From Streptomyces natalensis ATCC 27448 (GTDB taxonomy: Bacteria > Actinomycetota > Actinomycetes > Streptomycetales > Streptomycetaceae): a stretch of DNA of 64,000 nt. The notes under the pieces are model-generated. The model ran no database searches and was not told the DNA's origin. It saw only the letters and a program-made list of their open reading frames with translations. The translations under genes and the position numbers were made by a program. Below, in pieces: positions 41,026-49,238 of the stretch. Location: assembly GCF_000935125.1 (NCBI RefSeq), contig NZ_JRKI01000027.1, positions 1 to 64,000 of the forward strand, written 5' to 3'. Numbering within the stretch: the stretch's first letter is position 1; each line of letters starts with the position of its first letter.

Positions 41026-42027
41026 ATGCCCGCATTCTCAGCTGTCGTACGACGGCAGCGCAGACACAGCCGCGTGACAGTCTCCGTCGCCACTGCTCTT
41101 CTCGCCGGTGCGTCGGTACTCGGTTCACAGGCGCCGGCTTTCGCTGCCGACGCACCCCCGGCGCCCGCGAACATCTATGAATCCGACGACCAAGTCATGG
41201 CAGACCTGGCCAAGTGGTCACCGCTTCAGGATTCCGAGAGCGTGATGGGCCTGCCCACCGGTCTCGATGACAAGCAGGTCAACCTCTCGGACGTGCAGGG
41301 AGGACAGGTCAACTACAGCCCCGATCAGGCCGTCAAGGATGCCCAGGCCGCGGCCAAGGCGTTCGCCGACGACCCCAACACCAAGGAGCCTGCCCGCGAA
41401 AGCGCCAAGAGGCTCTACCAGCCCATCTCAGGTCTCAAGGAGTCGCCCAACTACACCGCCCCTGTCTTCACCGGCAAAGCCGGCTACACGGACGAGTGGA
41501 CCCATGAAAATCTCGACCAGCTCTGTAATCGACCGAACCACGACCCTGCGCGCGTCGGCCAGAAGCCGCCCTGCGCCTTCGTCGGCAAACTCACCGACAA
41601 GTATCCCGTCCGAGGCTCCGCCGGGGACGGCCTGGCCGGCGGCGGGAAGCTGACCTACAAGATCTCCAGCTCGGTGGCCGACGAGAAGAGCGAAACCGAG
41701 GGCTGGTCAGTAGGCGGAAAGATCACACCGAAGGTCAGCGACGGAAAGAACGAGCTTCCGGGAGAGGCGAGTTTCACCTACAGCTACTCGTCCACCTCCA
41801 CCAAGAAGCTGCAAAGCACCCTGGAAACCGACGTCGAGATGACGGTGCCCGACGGGAAGAACAAGGGCTGGCTGGAACCCCGGGGCAACGGCGGGTATTA
41901 CACCGGCTATATCGTCTACCGGCAGAACAACGACACCGAGCAGAGGATGGTAGCCGTCCCGGCCCGTGTCTATGTCCAAGCCCACGACACGACCAGCCCA
42001 ATCACCTGGTTCAAGCGTGTGAGGTAG
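41026..42027 (+). CDS. Secreted protein, possibly aerolysin/ETX-like
   Basis: 333 residues. A twin-basic N-terminus and hydrophobic core end in the signal-peptidase site PAFA|ADAP near residue 41, so the protein is exported. The mature part has two cysteines (LDQLCNRPN; KPPCAFVG). Residues 205-290 alternate polar and non-polar side chains over long strands: KLTYKISSSVADEKSETEGW, SVGGKITPKV, EASFTYSYSSTSTKKLQSTL and ETDVEMTVPDG. That Ser/Thr-rich amphipathic pattern, with a GWSVGG turn, is typical of the membrane-inserting hairpin of aerolysin, epsilon toxin/MTX2 and natterin-like proteins. The assignment rests on pattern only. The ATG follows GAAGGGA, and a terminator hairpin follows at 42057. 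It could be a pore-forming toxin or simply a beta-rich surface protein. Confidence 0.6.
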   Translation: MPAFSAVVRRQRRHSRVTVSVATALLAGASVLGSQAPAFAADAPPAPANIYESDDQVMADLAKWSPLQDSESVMGLPTGLDDKQVNLSDVQGGQVNYSPDQAVKDAQAAAKAFADDPNTKEPARESAKRLYQPISGLKESPNYTAPVFTGKAGYTDEWTHENLDQLCNRPNHDPARVGQKPPCAFVGKLTDKYPVRGSAGDGLAGGGKLTYKISSSVADEKSETEGWSVGGKITPKVSDGKNELPGEASFTYSYSSTSTKKLQSTLETDVEMTVPDGKNKGWLEPRGNGGYYTGYIVYRQNNDTEQRMVAVPARVYVQAHDTTSPITWFKRVR

Positions 42028-42056
42028 GGCCACACCGGCAGTCCGTACAACGGCGC

Positions 42057-42087
42057 GGCTCGCCCCGGGAAGTCGGCGGGGCGAGCC
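42057..42087 (+). terminator. Hairpin after the secreted-protein gene
   Basis: A perfect 10-base stem (GGCTCGCCCC with GGGGCGAGCC) around an 11-base loop, 30 bases after the stop codon. Confidence 0.65.
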
Positions 42088-42520
42088 ACGCAGGGGACTC
42101 CCGGCGGCCCCGGGGAACAGCCCTCCCCCCTCCTCCCCCTCTACACCGTTGTGCACCCGGCCGGTGCCGTCTCCATGGCATGCGCACTCATCACAGCGGC
42201 CCGCGCTTTCCCGTTGGGAACCCTTGGCGGGCGCTGCGCCACCGGGTGGCTGCCTTCCCACGGCGAAGGGGACGCTCGTCGAGAAGAACGGTGATTGCGA
42301 CGGCCTCGGCGATGTAGCGGTAGGCGGTGGCGAGGAAGCGCAGGGCAGGGCAGGGCTGGGCTGGGCTGGGGCTGGACAGGTCCAGTCCGGACGGGTAGAC
42401 GAAAACCTGAAGCCTCCGGTCGACATGGACCTTCTTGGTCGCATACCCATCTACCAGCGGCTTCAGGTGTCCGTCAGCTCAACTGCTCAACCCACACGAC
42501 GGGTTGTGAGAGCTCACGGC
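42088..42520. other. Intergenic region with possible decayed coding sequence
   Basis: About 430 bases. On the minus strand 42346-42298 reads ALRFLATAYRYIAEAV, reminiscent of the helix-turn-helix of IS5/HARBI-like transposases, but it is too short to call. At 42331-42375 there are overlapping GCAGG and CTGGG repeats. The MFS frame is open back to 42149 but these codons look non-coding. Confidence 0.3.
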
Positions 42521-43849
42521 ATGATGCCTCGGGTGAACCCGATGAATGGCACATCTGACCGACCCCGAACACGCTGGGGAGTTTTCACCCAACGGGATTT
42601 CCGTCTGCTCTGGCTGGGCGAGACCGTGAGTGGGTTGGGAAACAGCATCACCGTGGTGGCCTTGCCGCTGATCGCGGTGGGGGTGTTGGGCGCCAACTCA
42701 ACCGTTGTCGGCCTGATCTCCGCGGCGGTGTGGCTGCCTTGGCTGCTGGTCGGTCTGCCAGTGGGTGCATGGGTGGACCGGATACGCAAAAGGCCACTGA
42801 TGATCGCGTGCGATCTGGTGTCCGCCGCGGCGCTGGTGAGCATTCCACTGGCGGCATGGTTCGACGCGCTCACCTTTGAGCACATGGCCGTCGTCGCGTT
42901 GATCTGCGGCACCGCGGCGGTGTGCTTCAACACTGCCTACCACTCGTACATCCGGATCGTGCTCGACGGCCGCGACCTCCTGGAGGGCAACGCCAAGCTG
43001 CAGGGCAGCGAGGCCGTCACCCAGGTCGCCGGGCCGGGCGTAGCGGGGCTGCTCGCCCAGGCGTTCGGCGCGGTCACCGCACTCGTGGCCGATGCGGTGA
43101 CGTTCATGATCTCCGCGGTCTGCCTGAAACGGATCAGGGCGGTCGAGCCGGACCATGCTCCCGACGAGGAACACGCCTCCCTCCGACGGCAGATCATCGA
43201 AGGGCTCCGCTTCGTGAGCCGGGACCGCTACCTGCGGCCGATGGTCACCTGGGGCGCCGTGATCAACATGGCGCTGATGGGCTACCAAGCGGTCCAAGTC
43301 GTGTTCCTCGTCCGCACCGTCGGGCTGAACCCGGCCACGGTCGGGTTGCTGCTGGCCAGCGGCAGCACCGGTGGCATCGTGGGCGCACTGGTGGCCACCA
43401 GGGTCAGCCGGCGGTTCGGCACCGCGCGCGGTCTGCTTCTCCTGCAAGCCGCCACCTCGCCGTTCGCGTTGCTCATGCCGATGACCACGGCAGGGACGGG
43501 ACTGCTGCTGTTCGCGATGGGAGCCTTGCTCGTCGGGATCGGCATCTCCGTGGCCAACATCGTGGTCGGCAGCTTTCGGCAGACCTACTGCCCGCCGCAC
43601 ATGCTCGGCCGGGTCGTGGCGACATCCATGATGATCAACCACAGCACCATCCCGATCGGTTCCCTGCTCGGCGGCGTGCTCGGCGACGCCGTCGGATACC
43701 GGTCGGCCATGTGGATCACGACGAGTATCGTCGCACCCTGCTGGCTCATCCTCGCCATGAGCCCGATGCGCCGCGAGCGCGACCTGCCACAGGTCTACGA
43801 GCCAGAGCAGGCGCACGCCAAGGACTCCAGCACGAGGGCTTCCCCCTGA
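42521..43849 (+). CDS. MFS transporter (MFS_3/enterobactin-exporter type)
   Basis: About 442 residues with twelve hydrophobic segments. The opening FTQRDFRLLWLGETVSGLGN, followed by SITVVALPLIA, and the loop VGAWVDRIRKRPLMIACDL are characteristic of the MFS_3 group, which includes EntS-like and macrolide exporters. The second half has VVFLVRTVGLNPATVGLLLA, SRRFGTARGLLLL and TSMMINHSTIPIGSLLGGVL. Starts at ATG 42521, 42524 or 42542 are possible; none has a strong ribosome site. Its stop overlaps the ATG of the kinase-like remnant by one base. The last ten codons may come from the remnant's sequence, since the two genes seem joined by a deletion. The substrate is unknown. Confidence 0.85.
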   Translation: MMPRVNPMNGTSDRPRTRWGVFTQRDFRLLWLGETVSGLGNSITVVALPLIAVGVLGANSTVVGLISAAVWLPWLLVGLPVGAWVDRIRKRPLMIACDLVSAAALVSIPLAAWFDALTFEHMAVVALICGTAAVCFNTAYHSYIRIVLDGRDLLEGNAKLQGSEAVTQVAGPGVAGLLAQAFGAVTALVADAVTFMISAVCLKRIRAVEPDHAPDEEHASLRRQIIEGLRFVSRDRYLRPMVTWGAVINMALMGYQAVQVVFLVRTVGLNPATVGLLLASGSTGGIVGALVATRVSRRFGTARGLLLLQAATSPFALLMPMTTAGTGLLLFAMGALLVGIGISVANIVVGSFRQTYCPPHMLGRVVATSMMINHSTIPIGSLLGGVLGDAVGYRSAMWITTSIVAPCWLILAMSPMRRERDLPQVYEPEQAHAKDSSTRASP

Positions 43850-44544
43850 TGTACCACTGGCGGGTGCTGCCCGACTCGACGCCCTTGCCCGAGGAACTGG
43901 CCGACGTCGAACGGGCTGTTGCCTACTGGGGCGGCGGATCGCAGGTGCGCCGCCGGATCGAGGCTCTCCGGCAGTCCTCGGCGAGCGTCGCGCTGTTCCT
44001 GGAGTACATCCCGCAGAACCTGCACCAGTGGCTGGGCACTCAGATCGAAGCAGGCGACGAGGCTGCCGACCGGGCCTGCACCATGGTGGAGAAAAACCTG
44101 GAAGCCGGAATCTCGTTCATGAACGCTCGGGGGCTCCTGCACTTCGACGCGCATTTCGAGAACATCCTGACCGACGGTCGGCGCCTCTACTTCGCGGACT
44201 ACGGCCTCGCGGTCTCCTCCCGCTTCGGCTGTCACGGGACGAGGCCGACTTCTTCGACCGGCATCAGACCTACGACCGCTCTTACATCACCACATATCTG
44301 ATGAACTGGCTGGTCACGGCTCTTGGAGGAGATCCGCCGGCTCGGCGGGATGTACAGCTCCTCCGTTTCCTGACGGACGCCTGGAGGCCGGCACTCGACA
44401 GGGATCGGTCCCCCTCCGTCGGCCTCCAGCAGCACCCCTGGGCACGGCGCCGGTCCGACCACGCGGGCATTCGACATCAAACCCGCGCAACAGCTCGGAC
44501 AATGAAACTACTCGAACCAGTCGTCTGGACCTACTCGTCCAGGT
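43849..44544 (+). pseudogene. Truncated, frameshifted kinase-like gene
   Basis: The first frame encodes PLPEELADVERAVAYWGGGS, then ALFLEYIPQNLHQWLGTQ, ARGLLHFDAHFENILTDGRR and LYFADYGLAVSSRF. HFDAHFENIL and FADYGLA are the catalytic and metal loops of an aminoglycoside-phosphotransferase or protein-kinase-like fold. At 44227 one base is missing, after which the second frame continues LSRDEADFFDRHQTYDRSYI and TTYLMNWLVTALG, which fits the same protein. The N-terminal lobe that would bind ATP is absent, because the sequence begins at the 3' end of the MFS gene. Its 3' end also merges with the convergent amidohydrolase. It is almost certainly non-functional. Confidence 0.75.
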
Positions 44545-45519
44545 CTAGACGTGAATGTCAAACACCGATGCCGCATTGCGAAATGAGAACTGTTGGCGTT
44601 CCGCCTCGGAGGAGAAGTGCCCCATGAAGGAACGGATCTCCTCTTCGGCCGGTCGTTGGAAGGGGTAGTCGGTCGAGAAAATCAAACGGTCGACTGAGGT
44701 AACCGACAGGGCGTGCTGTAGGAGTGCTGGGTTGAGCATGCCGGAGTTGGTGATGTAGAAATTCGATCGGATGTAGTCGGATACGGAGCGCCGCAGGCCG
44801 GCGATCCGGGAGATGCTGTCGGCCCGATCCAGCCAGAACAGCAGCATCTCTCCCCAATGGCCGAGCACGACCTGAAGGTCGGGATGACGGTCGAAAGTAC
44901 CTCGGAGGATCAGCCGCAGCGCCGCTGTTGCGGTATCCATGTGCCATCCCCAGCCGAAAGTGGCCAGGGCGAGTTCCGTCATGGGGTCGAATCCGCGATA
45001 TGAGGCATCACGGACACCAGTTGACGGCAGTTGAGGGTGGATGAACACGGGCTGACGGAGTTCCGATGCCGCGCCGAAAAACTCGTCGTAGACGGGATCG
45101 TCGAGAAACAGGTTCCCTGATCGGCCGTAGACCATGGTTCCCACGTGCCCCATACCCGCGGCTCGTTCAAGCTCGGCCGCAACGTCCTTCGGTGAGGACA
45201 TGGGCAGGGTGGACAGCGAACGAAAGCGGGCAGGGTTGCGGGCGACGGCCGCCGCGGCCACGTCGTTCGCAGAGCGACTCATCGCGAGGGCTTCCCTGGG
45301 TGGCAGCGACTGGGATCCGGGCGGGATCAGGGCGAGGATCGACAGGTCGATGCCCTGGGCGTCCATGGTTGCCGTGCGGCGCGCCTCCAGGTCCTCCAGG
45401 CGCTCCTGGTTGTCGTCCATTTCCCCGAGGACGAGGCTTTCATCCGGTTGCGGCAGGGCGTGGAGGGCGGCCGTCAGGTCCGGCTTACTCCAGTGTTCTT
45501 CGATGGCGATGAGAGGCAC
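44545..45519 (-). CDS. Amidohydrolase-2 family (ACMSD/resorcylate decarboxylase-like)
   Basis: 324 residues of the metal-dependent amidohydrolase fold. The N-terminal IAIEEHWSK gives the E-x-H ligand pair typical of LigW, gamma-resorcylate and 2,3-dihydroxybenzoate decarboxylases. Further ligands are His in VFIHPQLPS, His in VLGHWGEMLLFWLDR and Asp in FSTDYPFQRPAEEEI. NFYITNSGMLNP and FRNAASVFDI close the family pattern. The GTG start at 45519 is set by AAGGAGGAG. Such enzymes decarboxylate or hydrate aromatic acids. It follows an SDR gene 186 bases upstream on the same strand, which may form a small catabolic unit; no regulator for it is obvious except the divergent Lrp protein. Confidence 0.88.
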   Translation of the reverse strand: MPLIAIEEHWSKPDLTAALHALPQPDESLVLGEMDDNQERLEDLEARRTATMDAQGIDLSILALIPPGSQSLPPREALAMSRSANDVAAAAVARNPARFRSLSTLPMSSPKDVAAELERAAGMGHVGTMVYGRSGNLFLDDPVYDEFFGAASELRQPVFIHPQLPSTGVRDASYRGFDPMTELALATFGWGWHMDTATAALRLILRGTFDRHPDLQVVLGHWGEMLLFWLDRADSISRIAGLRRSVSDYIRSNFYITNSGMLNPALLQHALSVTSVDRLIFSTDYPFQRPAEEEIRSFMGHFSSEAERQQFSFRNAASVFDIHV

Positions 45520-45704
45520 GATCTCCTCCTTGAGGCCGCTTCGGGGTCGGCGAAGTCGCGGCCGGTGGGTGCTGGGATGGGCGGCAGGGCCGGAAGGCTC
45601 GGTCGTTGCTCTGGCTACAGCAGGTTCACTGCCGTCCGTTGTGTCTGCATCACGCCGGGCTGCCGTGGGATCTGCGTCAGGTTGCGTTCAGCAGATGGCA
45701 GGGC

Positions 45705-46421
45705 TCACCAGGGGACGGTCTGGCCGAAGCGGTCCAGATACGCCAGACCGGGCGTGCCCAGTTTGGAGAGCAGGACGTCCACCAGCAAAGGGACGCTCTC
45801 CTCGATGGTGAACGGCGCGTCCGGACCACCCAGGGCGGTGCGGATCCAGCCCGGCGCCATGAGCACGAAGGTGCGCTGCGTCTCACCTTGTCGGGCCGCG
45901 AAGCTCTTCATGAACATGTTCAGGGCTGCTTTGCTCCCTCGGTAGACCTCGCGGCCTCCGGCCGTGTTGTTCGTGATGCTGCCCTGTCCGGAGGACATCG
46001 CCCCGATGAGTCCCGTCGGGGACACCAGGTCTTCGAGGGCTTCGATGACGCGCATGGGGCTGAGCGCGTTGGTGACCATCACGTCGATGAAGTCGGCTGC
46101 CGCGACCGCGCCGATCGGCCTCTGCTCATTGTTGGTGGTGCCCGCGTTGACGAAGAGCACGTCGAGTCGGCGTTGTGCCAGACGTTCGTACAGCGGGGGC
46201 AGATGACCGGGGTCGTTGATGTCGAGATGCTCGATGGTGACGCGCCCGTCGGCGTGGTCCGCGAGAGCGTGCAGCGGCGTTCGGGCAGTGGTGTCGCGGA
46301 CGGTGCCGACGACGTTCCATCCCCTGTCGACGAACTCGGCCGCCATCGCGTGGCCGAGGCCGCGCGACGCCCCGATGATGAGAGCGGTCGGTTGGTGTGG
46401 GTCAGTCCCAGTCGATGACAT
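45705..46421 (-). CDS. Short-chain dehydrogenase/reductase
   Basis: 238 residues, classical SDR length. The NAD(P) motif is LIIGASRGLGHAMAAEFVDR, the structural motif LFVNAGTTN, the catalytic Ser lies in GAMSSGQGSI and the YxxxK site in EVYRGSKAALNMFM, followed by MAPGWIRTALGG. The enzyme should reduce or oxidise a carbonyl/alcohol pair; the substrate is unknown. The ATG follows GGAG at ten bases. A 9-copy, 8-base tandem repeat lies only 21 bases before the start codon, which is unusual. It precedes the amidohydrolase gene on the same strand and is divergent from a double Lrp regulator, which may control it. Confidence 0.93.
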   Translation of the reverse strand: MSSTGTDPHQPTALIIGASRGLGHAMAAEFVDRGWNVVGTVRDTTARTPLHALADHADGRVTIEHLDINDPGHLPPLYERLAQRRLDVLFVNAGTTNNEQRPIGAVAAADFIDVMVTNALSPMRVIEALEDLVSPTGLIGAMSSGQGSITNNTAGGREVYRGSKAALNMFMKSFAARQGETQRTFVLMAPGWIRTALGGPDAPFTIEESVPLLVDVLLSKLGTPGLAYLDRFGQTVPW

Positions 46422-46442
46422 CCAGCGTCATCTCCGTTCTTC

Positions 46443-46514
46443 GGGTCTTCGCGTCTTCGGGTCTTCGCGTCTTCGCGTCTTCGCGTCTTCGCGTCTTCGC
46501 GTCTTCGCGTCTTC
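46443..46514. repeat. 8-base tandem repeat (GCGTCTTC x9)
   Basis: Nine units, seven GCGTCTTC and two GGGTCTTC, in the gap between the divergent SDR (start 46421) and Lrp gene (start 46664). It ends next to the SDR ribosome site. The 8-base period fits replication slippage and would change promoter-to-start spacing. Confidence 0.92.
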
Positions 46515-46663
46515 GCGCGTTGTATTCCGTTCGGGCTTCGTCGAGGCCCCGGGTCGGCACAGGGTGAGCCCGGTGGTGTGGCCTCTCACCCCGTGCGCTT
46601 CAAGCGTTTCGCCCGCACTGCATCGCAGGCCAGTCACGAGCACCCCTTTGTACGATTGCCGGC

Positions 46664-47716
46664 ATGGCAAGGGCTCTCATAACGGAATCCGCTTCGGTAC
46701 AGCTCGACGACGTGCGAATCATTCGTGCGTTGCAGATCGCTCCGCGGGCTTCGTTCGCCTCGATCGCGGCCGCGCTCGGCCTGACCGAGGGCGCCGTCAA
46801 CCGCCGGTATCGCCGCCTGCGCGCCGACGGCGTCATCCGCGTGGCCGGCGTGGTCAACCCAGGATCCCTGGGGCAGAGCAGGTGGCTGGTGCGACTGCGC
46901 TGCCGACCCGGCAGTGTCGCGGCGATCGCCGACGCGCTCGCCAAGCGTGACGACGTCAACTGGGTAGCCCTGAGCGCGGCGGGCTGCGAGGTCACCTGCG
47001 CAACGCAGTCCCGGACGCGGGAACAACGCGAGGACCTCCTGGGGCAGCGGCTTCCCCGCACTGCCGCGGTGATCGACATCAACGCCTTCGCCATGCTCCG
47101 CCAGTTCCTCGGAGGGCGCGGCCACTACTGGTCCGCTCTACAGGGCACACTGTCCCCGGAGGAGGAAGCCTCGCTGGGCAGCGGCGGGCCCCCTTTCACC
47201 GAGTCCCCGGTCGTCACTCGCGAGCCACTGCACCTCACCCCCGAGGACGAGAAGATGCTCGATGCGCTCGCTGCGGATGGCCGCGCGAGTCTCGTCGATC
47301 TCGCCACGGCCGCCGGCCTCACTCCCGGACGCGTCTCGCGACGCCTTGATGCTCTGCTCCAGCATCGCGTCGTCCACATCGATGTCGAGATCGCCGCAGC
47401 AGCCTTGGGCTATCACGCTCGCGCGAACCTCTGGCTTCGCGTGCACCCGTCGGCGGTGAAGAGCGCGGGCCGCGCACTCGCGCAGGAACCCGAGATCGCC
47501 TTCGCCGCAGCCATCTCCGGGCCCTGGAACCTCCACGCCGTGGCGCACTGCCGGGACCTCGACGAACTGTTCGAGTTCACGTCGGATCGCATCGGGTCCC
47601 TGGCCGGACTGCAGAGTATGGAGGTCTCACCCGTGCTGAAGCACGTCAAGCAGGCCGGCACTCGGCTCTCCGACGATCGCCTCGTCGAGCCATCCCACGC
47701 TCGGGCGCGACGCTGA
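46664..47716 (+). CDS. Lrp/AsnC-family regulator with tandem modules
   Basis: 350 residues, twice the usual Lrp size. Each half has a winged helix: LDDVRIIRALQIAPRASFAS with AAALGLTEGAVNRRYRRLRA near residues 15-60, and EDEKMLDALAADGRASLVDL with ATAAGLTPGRVSRRLDALLQ near 200-250. RAM-like effector segments follow each (WLVRLRCRPGSVAAIADAL; FAAAISGPWNLHAVAHCRDLDELF). Such double Lrp proteins are common in actinomycetes and usually control a neighbouring gene in response to an amino acid or related ligand. It is divergent from the SDR-amidohydrolase pair, its likely target. The ATG is at 46664, with a weak ribosome site. Confidence 0.9.
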   Translation: MARALITESASVQLDDVRIIRALQIAPRASFASIAAALGLTEGAVNRRYRRLRADGVIRVAGVVNPGSLGQSRWLVRLRCRPGSVAAIADALAKRDDVNWVALSAAGCEVTCATQSRTREQREDLLGQRLPRTAAVIDINAFAMLRQFLGGRGHYWSALQGTLSPEEEASLGSGGPPFTESPVVTREPLHLTPEDEKMLDALAADGRASLVDLATAAGLTPGRVSRRLDALLQHRVVHIDVEIAAAALGYHARANLWLRVHPSAVKSAGRALAQEPEIAFAAAISGPWNLHAVAHCRDLDELFEFTSDRIGSLAGLQSMEVSPVLKHVKQAGTRLSDDRLVEPSHARARR

Positions 47717-48172
47717 GAGATCGGGTTCCCTCACGAAGTCCGGGCCTTACGGGACCACGTCGTTTCGTGATGAGCGTTCAGCAACTCGCCTCCCCACCAC
47801 CTACTCCCCCATGCCCTTTGCCTCGCCCTTTGCCTCGCCCTTTGGTCCAAGCGGACGCCAACGCGGTCATGTCGACAGCGGCAGCTCATCAGAGGTACAT
47901 CAAGAGGTGCGGGAGACTCTTGCGCCGGTGAGCCGCCGGGCATGTGATGGTGACGTGAACAGCGCCTGGCTTCTGCTCGACCGTCCGCCTCATCCGGCGG
48001 GTCCGTGTCGTGCGCCATGCTGCCTGGAGATTTCCGCCTTCCGCTGATACCTCTCCCGCACCCCTACTACGCGCCGTGACCTGATCCGGCGTCCCTTTTT
48101 GTATACCCGTACGCCGCCGCCCCCCGAGGGCCGATTCGGCGTACCACCCGTTTCTCCTACCCGGAAGAGATC
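47717..48172. other. Intergenic region with a 12-base repeat
   Basis: About 455 bases. Three copies of the 12-base unit CCTCGCCCTTTG occupy roughly 47812-47846. Frames across the region lack motifs. The SDR promoter should lie in 48080-48150, where the sequence is C- and T-rich. Confidence 0.4.
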
Positions 48173-48982
48173 ATGTCCGTCTTCGACCTTTCCTCCCGTA
48201 CCGTCCTGGTGACCGGCGCCACCTCCGGCATCGGCTACGAGACCGCCCGGCAGCTCGCCGAGCGCGGTGCCACCGTCCTCGTCCACGGCCGCACGGCCGA
48301 AGACGCACAGGCAGCCACGGACAAGCTCGTCGCCGTCGCAGGCATCGACGCGGCCCAACTCTGCGCATTCAGCGCGGACTTCACACGTCTGGAGGAGGTC
48401 GAGACCATGGCGCGGCGCGTCGTTGTCGAGCATCCGCACCTCGACGTCCTGGTCAACAACGCCGCCACCGCCGCCCCGGAACGCCACACCCTCACCGCCG
48501 ACGGCAACGAAATCGCCTTGCAGGTCAACTTCCTCGCGCACTACCTGCTGACCTGCCTCCTGGAACCCGCACTCACCACCGACCCCGGCGGCCGGGTCGT
48601 CAACGTGTCCTCGTCGCTGCACCGCACCGCCTCCATCCAGTGGAGCGACCCGCACCGCGCCCGCCGCTACTCCCGGCTCGCCGCCTACGCACAGTCGCAG
48701 CTCGCGCTCACCGTCTTCGCCGCCGACCCGCGGGTCACGGCTGTCTCCGTGCACCCGGGCGTCTGCGAAACAGACCTGCTGCCGCTCTATGCGAACAGCG
48801 GTGAACCCGCGACGGAGGGCGCCGCCCATGTCGTACGCCTCTGCGACCCGGCCACGGAGATCGTCAACGGCACCTACTACGACCGCGACCAGCGCGTGGA
48901 GCCCGCCCCCGTCGCGACCGAGGACCGCACGCTCAAGCGCCTCACCAAACTCGCCGACCAGCTGGTCGGGCAGCACGCCTGA
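48173..48982 (+). CDS. SDR-family protein with altered catalytic lysine
   Basis: 269 residues. The dinucleotide motif VLVTGATSGIGYETARQLAE and the structural motif VLVNNAAT are intact, as is the catalytic Ser region RVVNVSSSLHRTASIQW. At the YxxxK position the sequence is AYAQSQLAL, encoded TAC GCA CAG TCG CAG, so the lysine is replaced by Gln. The C-terminal VSVHPGVCETDLLPLY is normal. The overall pattern is that of the retinol-dehydrogenase/WWOX-like SDR subgroup. Without the lysine, standard hydride-transfer catalysis should be weak or lost, so it may bind cofactor without turnover or use another residue. The ATG follows GGAAGAG. A palindrome at 49044 lies downstream. Confidence 0.88.
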   Translation: MSVFDLSSRTVLVTGATSGIGYETARQLAERGATVLVHGRTAEDAQAATDKLVAVAGIDAAQLCAFSADFTRLEEVETMARRVVVEHPHLDVLVNNAATAAPERHTLTADGNEIALQVNFLAHYLLTCLLEPALTTDPGGRVVNVSSSLHRTASIQWSDPHRARRYSRLAAYAQSQLALTVFAADPRVTAVSVHPGVCETDLLPLYANSGEPATEGAAHVVRLCDPATEIVNGTYYDRDQRVEPAPVATEDRTLKRLTKLADQLVGQHA

Positions 48983-49043
48983 GGAACACCACCGTCTGCG
49001 GAACACCACCGTCAGAGATACACCAATTCGCCGAGGAACACCC

Positions 49044-49066
49044 TTGCCTGATGGGCCATCAGGCAA
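49044..49066. terminator. 23-base palindrome between SDR and bL37-like genes
   Basis: Perfect 11-base arms (TTGCCTGATGG and CCATCAGGCAA) around one G. As RNA it could form a nine-pair stem with a five-base loop, a plausible terminator for the SDR gene 60 bases upstream. Its perfect symmetry and position 30 bases before the micro-ORF also fit a protein-binding operator. Confidence 0.5.
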
Positions 49067-49095
49067 TGTCCCCAGAACGAAAGGCCCCTGTGCCC

Positions 49096-49173
49096 ATGTC
49101 CAAGCGCGCCCGTAAGAAGTCGGCCCGCCGCAAGAAGAAGGCCAACCACGGCAGTAGGGCCGGCCAGAGCTGA
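49096..49173 (+). CDS. bL37-like ribosomal micro-protein
   Basis: A 25-residue, extremely basic peptide: it begins MSKRARKKSARRKKK and ends ANHGSRAGQS. Mycobacterial bL37, a 24-residue protein of the large subunit near the peptidyl-transferase region, has the same plan (MAKRGRKKR... KKANHGKRP). The conserved ANHG and the Lys/Arg layout are present, while the last residues differ (SRAGQS instead of KRPN). A GTG two codons earlier (49090) is an alternative start with better spacing to GAAAGG. It is too short for ordinary gene calling. A very strong terminator directly follows, so it forms its own transcript. It is probably a bL37 gene or a divergent paralogue. Confidence 0.75.
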   Translation: MSKRARKKSARRKKKANHGSRAGQS

Positions 49174-49179
49174 ACGACC

Positions 49180-49208
49180 GGGCGGGGCGGCACCGTGCCG
49201 CCCCGCCC
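49180..49208 (+). terminator. Strong terminator after the bL37-like ORF
   Basis: A perfect 13-base GC stem (GGGCGGGGCGGCA with TGCCGCCCCGCCC) and the loop CCG, starting six bases after the stop codon. Confidence 0.85.
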
Positions 49209-49238
49209 CTCCACCCGCGAGCGTCACAAGGAGCCACC

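Noticed and set aside
42298..42346. IS5/HARBI-like transposase fragment (ATAYRYIAEAV on the minus strand)
   Set aside because: Only about 16 residues resemble the helix-turn-helix and the frame does not continue with transposase motifs.
46443..46514. CRISPR array
   Set aside because: The units are contiguous 8-base tandem repeats without spacers; the same applies to the arrays at 27993 and 37701.
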